Assembly (NCBI GenBank): GCA_027451525.1 | Contig: DAIDJF010000042.1 | Coordinates: 1-47,936 of the forward strand | Direction: 5' to 3' | DNA from: Ktedonobacterales bacterium | GTDB lineage: Bacteria > Chloroflexota > Ktedonobacteria > Ktedonobacterales > Ktedonobacteraceae | Length of the DNA stretch: 47,936 nucleotides | Part shown: in pieces, positions 40,809-47,936 of the stretch | Numbering within the stretch: the stretch's first letter is position 1 | How the letters are laid out: every line of letters starts with the position of its first letter | The notes under the pieces: generated by a model | Seen by the model: only the letters and a program-made list of their open reading frames with translations | The model's database searches: none | What the model was told of the DNA's origin: nothing | Translations under genes and position numbers: made by a program

Positions 40809-41513
40809 CTAAATTTCACAGACTAGCTTCCAGCGCAACTTATCGGCGTTCCGGCGCAGACGGTCCAGACTATTGCGTGTGAGGCGATAGATCTCCTGCT
40901 CGTTGCTAAATTCGCCTGGGCAATGATGTATGATCTCGCGTGGTTTGAGACCACAGTGATAGAGGAGATAGATCACGCGCCGTTCGCGTTCATTTGTCAG
41001 GATACTGGCGATGATCTCCCACCATTCGTCCTGATGATAGAGGTCCTCAACGAGAAATGTGGGATCATCGGAGAGACCATAATCAGGAATAGGTTCTTCG
41101 CGTGGGCGAGCATAGGCGCGTAGAACATCCATAATCGCACTATGCAGGCAGAGATGAAGAGCTTTTAGCGCACCAGCTAGCGACGTAAATAACAACGCTT
41201 CTTGCTGGTTATTGCTCCACTGCCAGAGTCGTTTAAAGGCGTCATCAACATAACTTTTTTCGCTATCATAACGCAATGCACTCATTTTGCTGGGGTGGCA
41301 GCGGAACCAGAGACAGGCACTATCGTAGAACATGATATAGAGCATTTCCCAGGCATCCTCACGTCGTTCTACTAATGCGCGTCGAAACAATTCCAGGCAG
41401 TAACGATCATCGTTCAGCTCGCGGCGGCGATAGCGGCGCATCTCTTGTGTGCAGTGCGCGAGGAGTGTTGTGAGCGTAAGTTTTTCGAGTGGTAGGTCAA
41501 TAAGTGTATTCAT
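40809..41513 (-). CDS. divergent sigma-70 family (ECF-like) RNA polymerase sigma factor
   Basis: 234 residues. Residues ~40-110 fit sigma region 2 (LFRRALVERREDAWEMLY near 43-60, then WFRCHPSKMS and YVDDAFKRLWQW). Residues ~170-232 resemble region 4 (NERERRVIYLLYHCGLKPREIIHHCP, EIYRLTRNSLDRLRRNADKLRWK). It diverges from standard ECF factors, so its promoter target is unknown. A hairpin CTTTAGG/CCTAAAG lies just upstream (41530-41547). The zinc-finger protein downstream is a likely regulator. Confidence 0.75.
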   Translation of the reverse strand: MNTLIDLPLEKLTLTTLLAHCTQEMRRYRRRELNDDRYCLELFRRALVERREDAWEMLYIMFYDSACLWFRCHPSKMSALRYDSEKSYVDDAFKRLWQWSNNQQEALLFTSLAGALKALHLCLHSAIMDVLRAYARPREEPIPDYGLSDDPTFLVEDLYHQDEWWEIIASILTNERERRVIYLLYHCGLKPREIIHHCPGEFSNEQEIYRLTRNSLDRLRRNADKLRWKLVCEI

Positions 41514-41556
41514 GGCCTTCTCTACTTCTCTTTAGGTTGCCCTAAAGTATGATTTC

Positions 41557-41585
41557 TTGCGACTTTTTCCCAAAACAGGTATACT
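41557..41585 (+). promoter_or_regulatory. promoter of the universal-stress-protein gene
   Basis: TTGCGA (41557-41562) and TATACT (41580-41585) are exactly 17 bases apart. The gene starts ~105 bases downstream, with divergent transcription from the sigma gene. Confidence 0.5.
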
Positions 41586-41690
41586 CTGTACGGTACACAT
41601 CAAGGATAAATGATTGGCTTGCATCGTACTATGTTTTAGCTAACCAGCGCACTGTGAAGCGGTAAACAAAATAAAAGAGTGTGGTGTGCT

Positions 41691-42425
41691 ATGAACAGGC
41701 ATAAAAGTAAGCGTGTTCTGCTGGGTGTCGATGCTGACTTCTCGCCTGCGACGCAGCGGGCATTGCGTGCGGCGAGTGAGCTATGTTTATGTATGTCTTC
41801 CCCTTTCTCATTCATCATCGTAACGGTTATTCCTTTTGAACAGACAGTCGCGACCAATCCTGGTATGTATGTTGGACAAGTCTTGCCGCTAGCGGCCACT
41901 GCCGCACAGCAAGCCGAGGCAGAGCAATTGGTGCAACAGGTGACGGAGATACTTGTACAGCAAGGCATAGAAGAAAAGGCGATCCAGAGTATCGTGCGGG
42001 TGGGTTTGCCTGCCGAAGAGATTGCCAAGGTCGCGCGGGAAGCACAAGCAGACTTGATCGTGGTGGGTAGTCAGGGCAATTCACTTAAAGAAAAACTGCG
42101 CAGATTTTTCTTTGGTAGCACCTCTCGCCTGGTATTGGAGTTAGCTCCCTGTCCTGTAATGATTGTCAATCCGCCCAGCGTGATGCACCCGCGTCATTTG
42201 GTCGAGTGGTATGAAGTTGCCATTATAAACTATCTAAAAGAGCATACGGGAACATTGATGGTTTTTACAGCCCAGCTAGTAGCAGAAAAATTTCTGCCGC
42301 CTACCAGTGATGCTCCTGGCCGTAAAGAAATCGCCGCCGCTGCGTTAGCCCTGGAGCAACTGGCGAGTAGCGGCATGTTGTATCGGCGCGATATTGAGGG
42401 CGAGCTACTCTATGTGAATGATTAA
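41691..42425 (+). CDS. universal stress protein with an added C-terminal winged-helix-like domain
   Basis: Residues ~10-155 are a Usp domain: VLLGVDADFSPATQRAL near the start, and VVGSQG...FFFGSTSRLVLELAPCPVMIV at the end. That final motif is the ATP-binding G-2x-G-9x-G-S type but has three extra residues between the glycines. A further ~80 residues (LVEWYEVAIINYL...ALEQLASSGMLYRRDIEG) are not part of standard Usp proteins and look like a winged helix. The ATG at 41691 is preferred over a GTG at 41679. It may sense stress and bind DNA or a partner. The 3' end overlaps the GGQ gene tail to tail. Confidence 0.8.
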   Translation: MNRHKSKRVLLGVDADFSPATQRALRAASELCLCMSSPFSFIIVTVIPFEQTVATNPGMYVGQVLPLAATAAQQAEAEQLVQQVTEILVQQGIEEKAIQSIVRVGLPAEEIAKVAREAQADLIVVGSQGNSLKEKLRRFFFGSTSRLVLELAPCPVMIVNPPSVMHPRHLVEWYEVAIINYLKEHTGTLMVFTAQLVAEKFLPPTSDAPGRKEIAAAALALEQLASSGMLYRRDIEGELLYVND

Positions 42426-42763
42426 TCTTCATGGATAAGTGTACGTTGACGTTTAACCAACGCAGTGTGGCGCTTGCTTTGTAAGCGGCGCAATTGGCTA
42501 CCAGTCGTTGGGCGTGTTGCTTTACGCGGCGTAATAACGCGCTGCATCTCTTGTAAACGTAGGGCCATGCGTTCAAATGCCATATCGCGGTTTGCCAGTT
42601 GTGAACGTCGCTCTGTCGCAGTGACACGCACACCACTGGGGCGATGAACGAGGCGTACGCCCGTTTCTACCTTGTTGCGATTTTGCCCACCAGGTCCGCT
42701 GGCAATAAAGAAATCTTCGTCACAGTCGCGCTCCAGCGACGTACGGTCTGTTGGATACCACAT
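42422..42763 (-). CDS. release-factor-like GGQ protein (ArfB/RF-H type)
   Basis: The ATG at 42763 has GGAG 5 bases upstream and gives 113 residues; the frame continues to an upstream ATG at 42814. The peptidyl-tRNA hydrolysis motif SGPGGQNRNKVET is intact, and HRPSGVRVTATERRSQLANR matches RF-1 domain proteins. The C-terminus is basic (RRLQSKRHTALVKRQRT). Such proteins release stalled peptides from ribosomes without codon reading. It overlaps the universal-stress gene by four bases at its 3' end. Confidence 0.82.
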   Translation of the reverse strand: MWYPTDRTSLERDCDEDFFIASGPGGQNRNKVETGVRLVHRPSGVRVTATERRSQLANRDMAFERMALRLQEMQRVITPRKATRPTTGSQLRRLQSKRHTALVKRQRTLIHED

Positions 42764-42851
42764 AAATTCTCCAGTGATCTTGTTAGAATCACAATAAGGC
42801 ATCTTTTCTGGCATTCTACTAAAGTAGACGCTGAAATAATGCCTTTAAGGT

Positions 42852-42874
42852 CAATGGGTGTGTAAATCCCATTG
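42852..42874. repeat. short inverted repeat
   Basis: CAATGGG (42852-42858) and CCCATTG (42868-42874) pair across 9 bases upstream of the DUF2267 gene. It may be a regulator site; nothing else is visible in the gap. Confidence 0.3.
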
Positions 42875-43026
42875 TATCGCGTGTTAAAAGCCCTAAAGCA
42901 TAAACGGATAGCATCGGGGAATAGTATCACTTTTCCAGGCAAATTTTGACGCAGGAAACTTTTCCACGTGAGGATGCGTGATTCCCAAAAAGCTCTCTTT
43001 TGTTTTGTATATCAAGGAGAAAGCGC

Positions 43027-43443
43027 GTGAAATCGGAAGAGTTTGTAAAAGAAGTCATGCACCGTGGTGGCTTGGAGTCGCGCTTAAAGGCCCAAGATGC
43101 TATTCGTGCAACGTTGGAAACACTTTCAGAGCATTTGACGTATGAAGAAGCTGCGAAACTGGCCTCACAGTTGCCCCAGGAGGTTGCCACCTACCTGAAA
43201 CAGCCCTTTTCCTCCGGCATCGCGGAGCGTTTTTCGCTCGACGAATTTATTCTGCGTGTGAGTGAGCGTGAGGGCGTAGAGCGGTCAGAGGCGACGCGCA
43301 ATGCTCATATTGTCGCTTCAGTCTTAAATGAATCTGTCAGCCCTGGTCAAATTGAGCATATGCGCGCACAATTACCCGCCGACCTCGCCGACTTTTTTAG
43401 TGAATGGGATACCGGCAAACAGCGGAACCGCTCCTGGGAATAA
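43027..43443 (+). CDS. DUF2267 family protein
   Basis: The GTG at 43027 (AAGGAG 8 bases before it) gives 138 residues. Two copies of the helical pattern seen in DUF2267 are visible: EEFVKEVMHRGGLESRLKAQDAIRATLETLSEHL and EFILRVSEREGVERSEATRNAHIVASVL, each followed by QLPxxLxxxF (SQLPQEVATYLKQPF, AQLPADLADFFSEW). The role is unknown; relatives sit near stress and phosphoribosyltransferase genes, as here. The phosphoribosyltransferase starts 41 bases later, so they probably form an operon. Confidence 0.82.
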   Translation: MKSEEFVKEVMHRGGLESRLKAQDAIRATLETLSEHLTYEEAAKLASQLPQEVATYLKQPFSSGIAERFSLDEFILRVSEREGVERSEATRNAHIVASVLNESVSPGQIEHMRAQLPADLADFFSEWDTGKQRNRSWE

Positions 43444-43484
43444 TCGAGGTCAGCTGACCAACAGGCATGCGAAAGGAGCAGATG

Positions 43485-44156
43485 ATGGATGTGCGTTATC
43501 ACAATCGTGCCGAGGCCGGTCAACGTCTCGCCAATATGCTAAATGCTTATGCGAATCGTGATGATGTGTTGGTGCTGGCACTTCCGCGCGGCGGTGTGCC
43601 TGTCGCATATGAAGTAGCAAAGGCACTTCATGCCCCACTTGATGTTTTTGTTGTGCGCAAACTAGGGGTACCTGGGCAGGAAGAGCTGGCAATGGGTGCT
43701 ATTGCCAGTGGTAGTGTGCGTGTGCTAAATGACGACGTGTTACGTATGTTCCATATCTCAGAGTATGATCTTACAGTCGCAGAGGAACGCGAGCGGGTAG
43801 AACTGAAGCGGCGCGAGCGACGGTATCGCGATGATCGTCCAATACCCGATATTCGCCATAGTACGGTTATTCTGATCGACGATGGTATTGCAACTGGTTC
43901 GACAATGTATGCCGCAGTCGAAGCCTTACGTCGTCAGTGTCCTGATCGCCTGGTTGTCGCTGTTCCTGTTGGTGCATCCTCAACGTGTAGTGAACTGCTA
44001 TCACAGGTAGATGAGGTCATTTGCGCAGAAACGCCTGAACCCTTCTATGGTGTTGGCGAGTGGTATGATGAGTTTGAGCAGATGAGTGATGACGATGTAC
44101 ATAATCTGTTACAGGTGGCTGCACGGGAGCGGCTTGCCTCCTTGCATAAAATATAA
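43485..44156 (+). CDS. phosphoribosyltransferase-like protein
   Basis: The ATG at 43485 is preferred because AAAGGAG ends 6 bases before it (an ATG at 43482 is also possible). 223 residues. The PRPP-binding loop VILIDDGIATGSTMYAAVEAL near residues 130-150 is complete, and the LALPRGGVPVAYEVAKAL segment and the RKLGVPGQEELAMGAIA flap match the phosphoribosyltransferase fold of the type found near DUF2267 and erythromycin-esterase-like genes. The nucleobase or other acceptor is not known. Confidence 0.83.
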   Translation: MDVRYHNRAEAGQRLANMLNAYANRDDVLVLALPRGGVPVAYEVAKALHAPLDVFVVRKLGVPGQEELAMGAIASGSVRVLNDDVLRMFHISEYDLTVAEERERVELKRRERRYRDDRPIPDIRHSTVILIDDGIATGSTMYAAVEALRRQCPDRLVVAVPVGASSTCSELLSQVDEVICAETPEPFYGVGEWYDEFEQMSDDDVHNLLQVAARERLASLHKI

Positions 44157-44205
44157 TATGCTCTAGACATGCATGTATGCGTTGAACATAACATAAGGAG
44201 GATGC

Positions 44206-44877
44206 ATGTCTATCGAAGGCGCACTGCAGGCGCGTGTATTCCGCACACAGTTTCCTGATAATGTGAATACGGAGTATCTGCTTTACCTGCCTGTAGGTTA
44301 TGAGGAGCAGAGCGCACGGCGTTGGCCCTTTATCTTGTTCTTGCATGGACGCGGTGAATGTGGCACAGATCTGCATCTGGTCAGTACAGAGGGGCTAGCC
44401 AAAAAACTGCAAACTCAAACCGATTTCCCATTTCTCACGGTTGCCCCACAATGCTTGCCAGGAAAAAACTGGGACGCTGAAATGCTCAATACACTGCTGG
44501 ATGAATTGCTGGATAGCTATCGCATTGATCGTGAGCGCGTCTATCTCACTGGCTTGAGCATGGGTGGCTTTGGCACGTGGGCCTTGGCGATTGCCCATCC
44601 CGAACGCTTTGCCGCCATTGCGCCTATCTGTGGTGGCGGCGATCCCGCAAGAGTCTGTGTTCTGAAAGATATGCCTGTCTGGAATTTTCACGGTGGACGA
44701 GATAGCGTCGTCCCAATTGCGCGGAGCAATGAGGTGGTGAACGCGCTTCAAGCGTGCGGCGGCGATGTGCGTTTTACCGTGTATCCAGAGGCGGGACATG
44801 ACTCATGGACGGAAACCTATAGCAATCCACAACTCTATGAATGGTTTTTGTCCCATACACAAGCTGATACACGCTAG
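44206..44877 (+). CDS. alpha/beta-hydrolase (dienelactone-hydrolase/esterase type)
   Basis: 223 residues. The nucleophile elbow GLSMGGFGTWALAIAHP gives the catalytic Ser, GGRDSVVPIARS the Asp and EAGHDSWTETY the His. FILFLHGRGECGTDLH provides the oxyanion segment. These are typical of PHB-depolymerase-like or phospholipase/carboxylesterases of the dienelactone-hydrolase superfamily. No signal peptide is seen, so it is cytoplasmic. GGAGG lies 5-6 bases before the ATG. It ends 36 bases before the convergent IclR gene. Confidence 0.85.
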   Translation: MSIEGALQARVFRTQFPDNVNTEYLLYLPVGYEEQSARRWPFILFLHGRGECGTDLHLVSTEGLAKKLQTQTDFPFLTVAPQCLPGKNWDAEMLNTLLDELLDSYRIDRERVYLTGLSMGGFGTWALAIAHPERFAAIAPICGGGDPARVCVLKDMPVWNFHGGRDSVVPIARSNEVVNALQACGGDVRFTVYPEAGHDSWTETYSNPQLYEWFLSHTQADTR

Positions 44878-44912
44878 ATCTTATGTTGGCATATCACAGG
44901 TCAATACATTGT

Positions 44913-45740
44913 TTATGCCTGTGACGTGCCATCTTGTGCTGCTTGCAAGGCTATCGCAAGTGACGCGCTCACGCGCTTCACTTGTGGAATCAGGGTGGCA
45001 ATGCGTTCACTGTCCAGGCGACTTGACGGACCGGAGATGCTAATTGCCGCGATGACCTTGTCTGCCATGCCATAGACTGGTACGGATAGGCAGCGCACGC
45101 CCTCTTCTTGTTCCTCGTCATCGATGGCATAGCCATTCTGACGAATCTGCTCCAGTGCCTGTTTGAGTAGCTCCGGGTCAGTAATCGTTGTTTTGGTGTA
45201 AGGAACAAGCCCTGTTCCCGATAAATACGACGAACGCATGTATTCAGGTTGATAGGCCAGAAGCACCTTGCCACAGCCCGTATTGTAGAGAGGCACGCGA
45301 TTGCCGATCTCGGTAAACATACGCACCATGCGCACGGGTTGCGCTTGCGCGACGTAGACTGCGCGGTCGCGCTCCAGAACAGCTAGATTGGCAGTCTCGC
45401 CGCTCATTTCAACCATCTCACGCAGATACGGGGCGGCGATTTCGCCCCAGTTGGGTGTGCGCAGAGCAGCTCCCGCCAGCAGACGAAAGGCAGGGCCAAG
45501 CGCGTAGCGGCGCGTGCGGCTATCGCGTGCGACATATTCGCGTGCCATCAGTGTCATCAGCAGCCGATGGACTGTTCCCACTGGCTGTCCTGTCGCGCTG
45601 CTCAACTCGCTAATGCCCATCCAGTTGGGTGAGCGCGCCAGACATTCCAGCAGGTCAAGCGCGCGATCAATCGATTGTACGCTCCCATTGGAAGCATTCT
45701 CGGCCTTATTCTCCAGCTTGTCTTCAGATTGTTCCAGCAT
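44913..45740 (-). CDS. IclR family transcriptional regulator
   Basis: About 275 residues from an ATG at 45740; the frame extends to 45788. The N-terminal winged helix (SIDRALDLLECLARSPNWMGISELSSATGQPVGTVHRLLMTL) is the IclR helix-turn-helix. The C-terminal effector domain has CGKVLLAYQP, YAIDDEEQEEGVRCLSVPVYG and the ISISGPSSRL ending typical of IclR. It probably controls a nearby catabolic function, but no obvious target operon is adjacent. The intergenic region to the NACHT gene contains a GTGATCAC palindrome that may be its operator. Confidence 0.88.
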   Translation of the reverse strand: MLEQSEDKLENKAENASNGSVQSIDRALDLLECLARSPNWMGISELSSATGQPVGTVHRLLMTLMAREYVARDSRTRRYALGPAFRLLAGAALRTPNWGEIAAPYLREMVEMSGETANLAVLERDRAVYVAQAQPVRMVRMFTEIGNRVPLYNTGCGKVLLAYQPEYMRSSYLSGTGLVPYTKTTITDPELLKQALEQIRQNGYAIDDEEQEEGVRCLSVPVYGMADKVIAAISISGPSSRLDSERIATLIPQVKRVSASLAIALQAAQDGTSQA

Positions 45741-45842
45741 CCCTAATATCTTTCCGTAGAGTGAAAAACTTTGTTTGTATTGTACCATAGAAAAACGCTC
45801 TTGGGTAAGAGGTTATAAAAGAGACGTGCTACGCTTTTCTAC

Positions 45843-45871
45843 TTGTCTGATACTTGAAATATTGTTATACT
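45843..45871 (+). promoter_or_regulatory. promoter of the NACHT gene
   Basis: TTGTCT (45843-45848) and TATACT (45866-45871) are 17 bases apart. The palindrome GTGATCAC at 45914-45921 lies downstream of the predicted start and could be a repressor site. Confidence 0.45.
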
Positions 45872-45942
45872 GGCAGCAAATGACACGAATAAACAAATGA
45901 ACGTTGTGATTGTGTGATCACGATAAGAAAAGAAGTATTGTT

Positions 45943-47936
45943 ATGGTGCTCTTTGATCAGCAGATAGCGCGTGAACAGTATCTCGAAAAGCTGCTCGTTC
46001 GCTATGGAGCAGTGACTCTTCCCATCGACTCCGCCCGGCTTGCGTTCTCCTTGCATAGCGTCTTTCAACCGATGGTTTTGCGCCGTGATCCGCTTGCGTC
46101 TCAGACTATGCGCCCTGAGAAGGAGGCCGAAATTATCAGGGCAAAGGATGGCTTTGAGGCGCTTGCCATGAGCGAACACAGGCGTATGGTCATTCTGGGC
46201 GGACCTGGAATGGGCAAAACAACCGCGTTAAAAGCACTACTCCATTCAGCGACCACAATGGCTCAGGCGGATTCATCCGCGCCATTGCCGCTCTTTATCT
46301 CGCTGCCTGATCTGATGCGTGTAGGATTATCATTTGAGCACTATATTCAGCAGATTGTTCAAGAACTGGATATCGAACCGCGTTTTGCGGATATTTTGAC
46401 GACTGCAGTATATGATGGGCATGCGTTTCTTTGCCTGGATAGTCTGGATGAAGTGCTGCCTGTGTGGCGACCGGACGTAATTGCTTTTCTCAACAAAGAG
46501 GCGTTGCGCTGCGGGGGAACATGGATTATCGGTTCGCGTTTCACCGAATATAAAGGCGGTCAGTTCGCGCATAGCCAGTTCGCGGAATGGGAATTGCAAG
46601 CGCTCAACGAACAAGACCGTCTGTCACTGGCTTATCATTTGTTGCCCGCGCTCTATGACGCTTTGTACGGCGATGTGACGCAGGATGTGAAACCTGTTCA
46701 GCCTTTGGCGGAAGCCTATGTGCAAGAACTGCAACACAATCCGCACATCTCTACATGGGGCGAAAATCCTCTGTTGTTCAGTCTCGCCGCTGTGCTCTAT
46801 GTTCAAACTGGCAGTTTGCCGAATAGTCGCGCGCTACTCTACGCGCAAGTGACGGAAGCCATGTTCGCGTTGCGGATTCATACTGCTGAACAGCGGGCTG
46901 AACTGCGTCATCTACTGGCTGAAATCGCGCTTGAATTTTATCAAACACGCGGTCGCACCTTTAGTATTGCCGATGTGCTTGCCCTGTTACCTTCACTAGT
47001 TCCAGCGCAAAACACACCCGCACACTCTGCCATATTGGCAAGTATCCTGGATTCTGGTGTACTGGAGCCCGTGGCCCACCAGATGTATGGTTTTAAGCAC
47101 CAGATGTTTCAGGAATATCTGAGTGCTGTTGCGCTGGCGCGTCGTTGTCTTGATGAAACGCAGCGAGAGAACACCTGGAATCTGCTCTGGCGCAAACGGC
47201 GATTAAGTCGCTGGAGCGAAATCTTGCGCTTGCTGGTTGGCGTTTTGATACAGGAACATGGTGCTAACGGTGTGCAGACAGTACGCCAATGGCTAATGGC
47301 TCTGGCATCTGAGCATAACACCGAAGATGGTGACCCAGGGAATCTCTGCCTCATTCTGGCGATGAAGTCGCTCAGCGAGTTCGGAGAGCACATAACAGAG
47401 ACAGAGATCGTAGATATGGCGCAACATGTCCTGGAAACCTGGGAAAAAGTTTTTGTGGAGGCAATTTCTTTGGGCGGATGGGACTATGCCCAGCCGTTGC
47501 GCAAGCAGGCTAGCGCGTTAGGTGGGTTTAGTCTGCATATCGTGGCCTTAATTCTACTGCGCTTGCAAGCCTATGACCTACATATCAGAAACTTTTGCCA
47601 TATTCCTACTGCATCGGGAACATTTGGGCAGGCGTTACCAGTCAATCTGCTTTTATATCTATTTGATGACACCTCTATCGGCTTTTATGCCTGTCACACC
47701 TTAGTCGCGCTGCGAACGCCTGTAATTCTGCAGCGCTTGATAGCGATGTTGGAGATGACAGATGGTCAGTGGAGTGTAGATGAGCGCAAGCTTGCCGTGG
47801 AACTATTGGGAAAAATGGGAGAAGATACTCCTGTTTCTTTCCTGATAACGCTTGCGCAGAACACTACGCTTGATGAGAATATACGCATCAGCGCGGTAGA
47901 GGCTCTCAGTGAAGCAAAGGTTCCAGTGCCATTAGA
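45943..47936 (+). CDS. NACHT-type STAND NTPase with C-terminal HEAT-like repeats, cut by window end
   Basis: The frame from the ATG at 45943 stays open to the right edge (664 residues) and is incomplete. Walker A GGPGMGKTT (86-94) and Walker B FLCLDSLDEV (162-171) belong to a NACHT domain, followed by ENPLLFSLAAVLY and FKHQMFQEYLSAVALARR typical of its helical end. From about residue 560 the sequence becomes helical repeats (AVEALSEAKVP and similar). Bacterial NACHT proteins are known antiphage sensors or signalling switches. The N-terminal ~80 residues are not a recognised effector. AGAAG lies 8 bases upstream. It is divergent from the IclR gene. Confidence 0.8.
   Translation, partial: MVLFDQQIAREQYLEKLLVRYGAVTLPIDSARLAFSLHSVFQPMVLRRDPLASQTMRPEKEAEIIRAKDGFEALAMSEHRRMVILGGPGMGKTTALKALLHSATTMAQADSSAPLPLFISLPDLMRVGLSFEHYIQQIVQELDIEPRFADILTTAVYDGHAFLCLDSLDEVLPVWRPDVIAFLNKEALRCGGTWIIGSRFTEYKGGQFAHSQFAEWELQALNEQDRLSLAYHLLPALYDALYGDVTQDVKPVQPLAEAYVQELQHNPHISTWGENPLLFSLAAVLYVQTGSLPNSRALLYAQVTEAMFALRIHTAEQRAELRHLLAEIALEFYQTRGRTFSIADVLALLPSLVPAQNTPAHSAILASILDSGVLEPVAHQMYGFKHQMFQEYLSAVALARRCLDETQRENTWNLLWRKRRLSRWSEILRLLVGVLIQEHGANGVQTVRQWLMALASEHNTEDGDPGNLCLILAMKSLSEFGEHITETEIVDMAQHVLETWEKVFVEAISLGGWDYAQPLRKQASALGGFSLHIVALILLRLQAYDLHIRNFCHIPTASGTFGQALPVNLLLYLFDDTSIGFYACHTLVALRTPVILQRLIAMLEMTDGQWSVDERKLAVELLGKMGEDTPVSFLITLAQNTTLDENIRISAVEALSEAKVPVPL

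Overview
The window looks like chromosomal DNA of a large-genome, GC-moderate bacterium of the Chloroflexota, most likely class Ktedonobacteria. This is inferred from gene style: an F420-type luciferase-like oxidoreductase, a kinase-like protein with a Pro/Thr/Gln-rich extracellular tail, a PT-rich transglutaminase, RskA-like and zinc-finger anti-sigma proteins, a T-box leader, and palindromic dispersed repeats between genes. No rRNA, tRNA, CRISPR array or intact transposase was seen.

Layout. At the left edge a short-chain dehydrogenase is cut off by AT-rich foreign-looking DNA. It is followed by a luciferase-like oxidoreductase, a very large BNR/Asp-box propeller protein, palindromic repeats and a lipoprotein. 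At 6.1-7.9 kb there is a small island: a stand-alone winged-helix regulator between two long perfect hairpins, then three small hydrophobic proteins that resemble a bacteriocin/immunity unit. carAB (7.9-12.2 kb, minus strand) is preceded by a T-box riboswitch whose best specifier codon is CGC (Arg). purK-purE leave on the other strand from an overlapping promoter region. From 20.4 to 14.8 kb a five-gene minus-strand operon encodes a UxuB-like mannonate oxidoreductase, a LarA-like racemase/epimerase, a TIM-barrel sugar isomerase, a DNA methyltransferase and a phosphoglucose-isomerase-like SIS protein.

The most unusual region is 20.5-30.6 kb. It holds a multicopper oxidase, a bis-histidine b-cytochrome-like membrane protein, a roughly 1,380-residue fusion (FAD/NAD(P) reductase, two FHA domains, a two-cluster ferredoxin, two cyclic-nucleotide-binding domains and a four-cluster ferredoxin), a pseudokinase fused through an internal Tat-like anchor to an extracellular Rieske domain, and an RskA-like anti-sigma protein. 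I propose it as a redox-signalling locus. Phosphopeptide-reading FHA domains and nucleotide sensors sit on an electron-transfer chain, and a degenerate kinase carries the outside iron-sulfur domain.

The rest (30.6-47.9 kb) contains cell-surface proteins with PT-rich stalks, a transglutaminase, an MFS transporter, a GlsB-type membrane protein, a TIM-barrel protein, a sigma factor/zinc-finger pair, a universal stress protein with an added C-terminal domain, a release-factor-like GGQ protein, a DUF2267 protein, a phosphoribosyltransferase, an esterase, an IclR regulator and a NACHT-HEAT NTPase running off the right edge. Start codons were chosen from visible ribosome-binding sites, so several differ from the longest reading frame.
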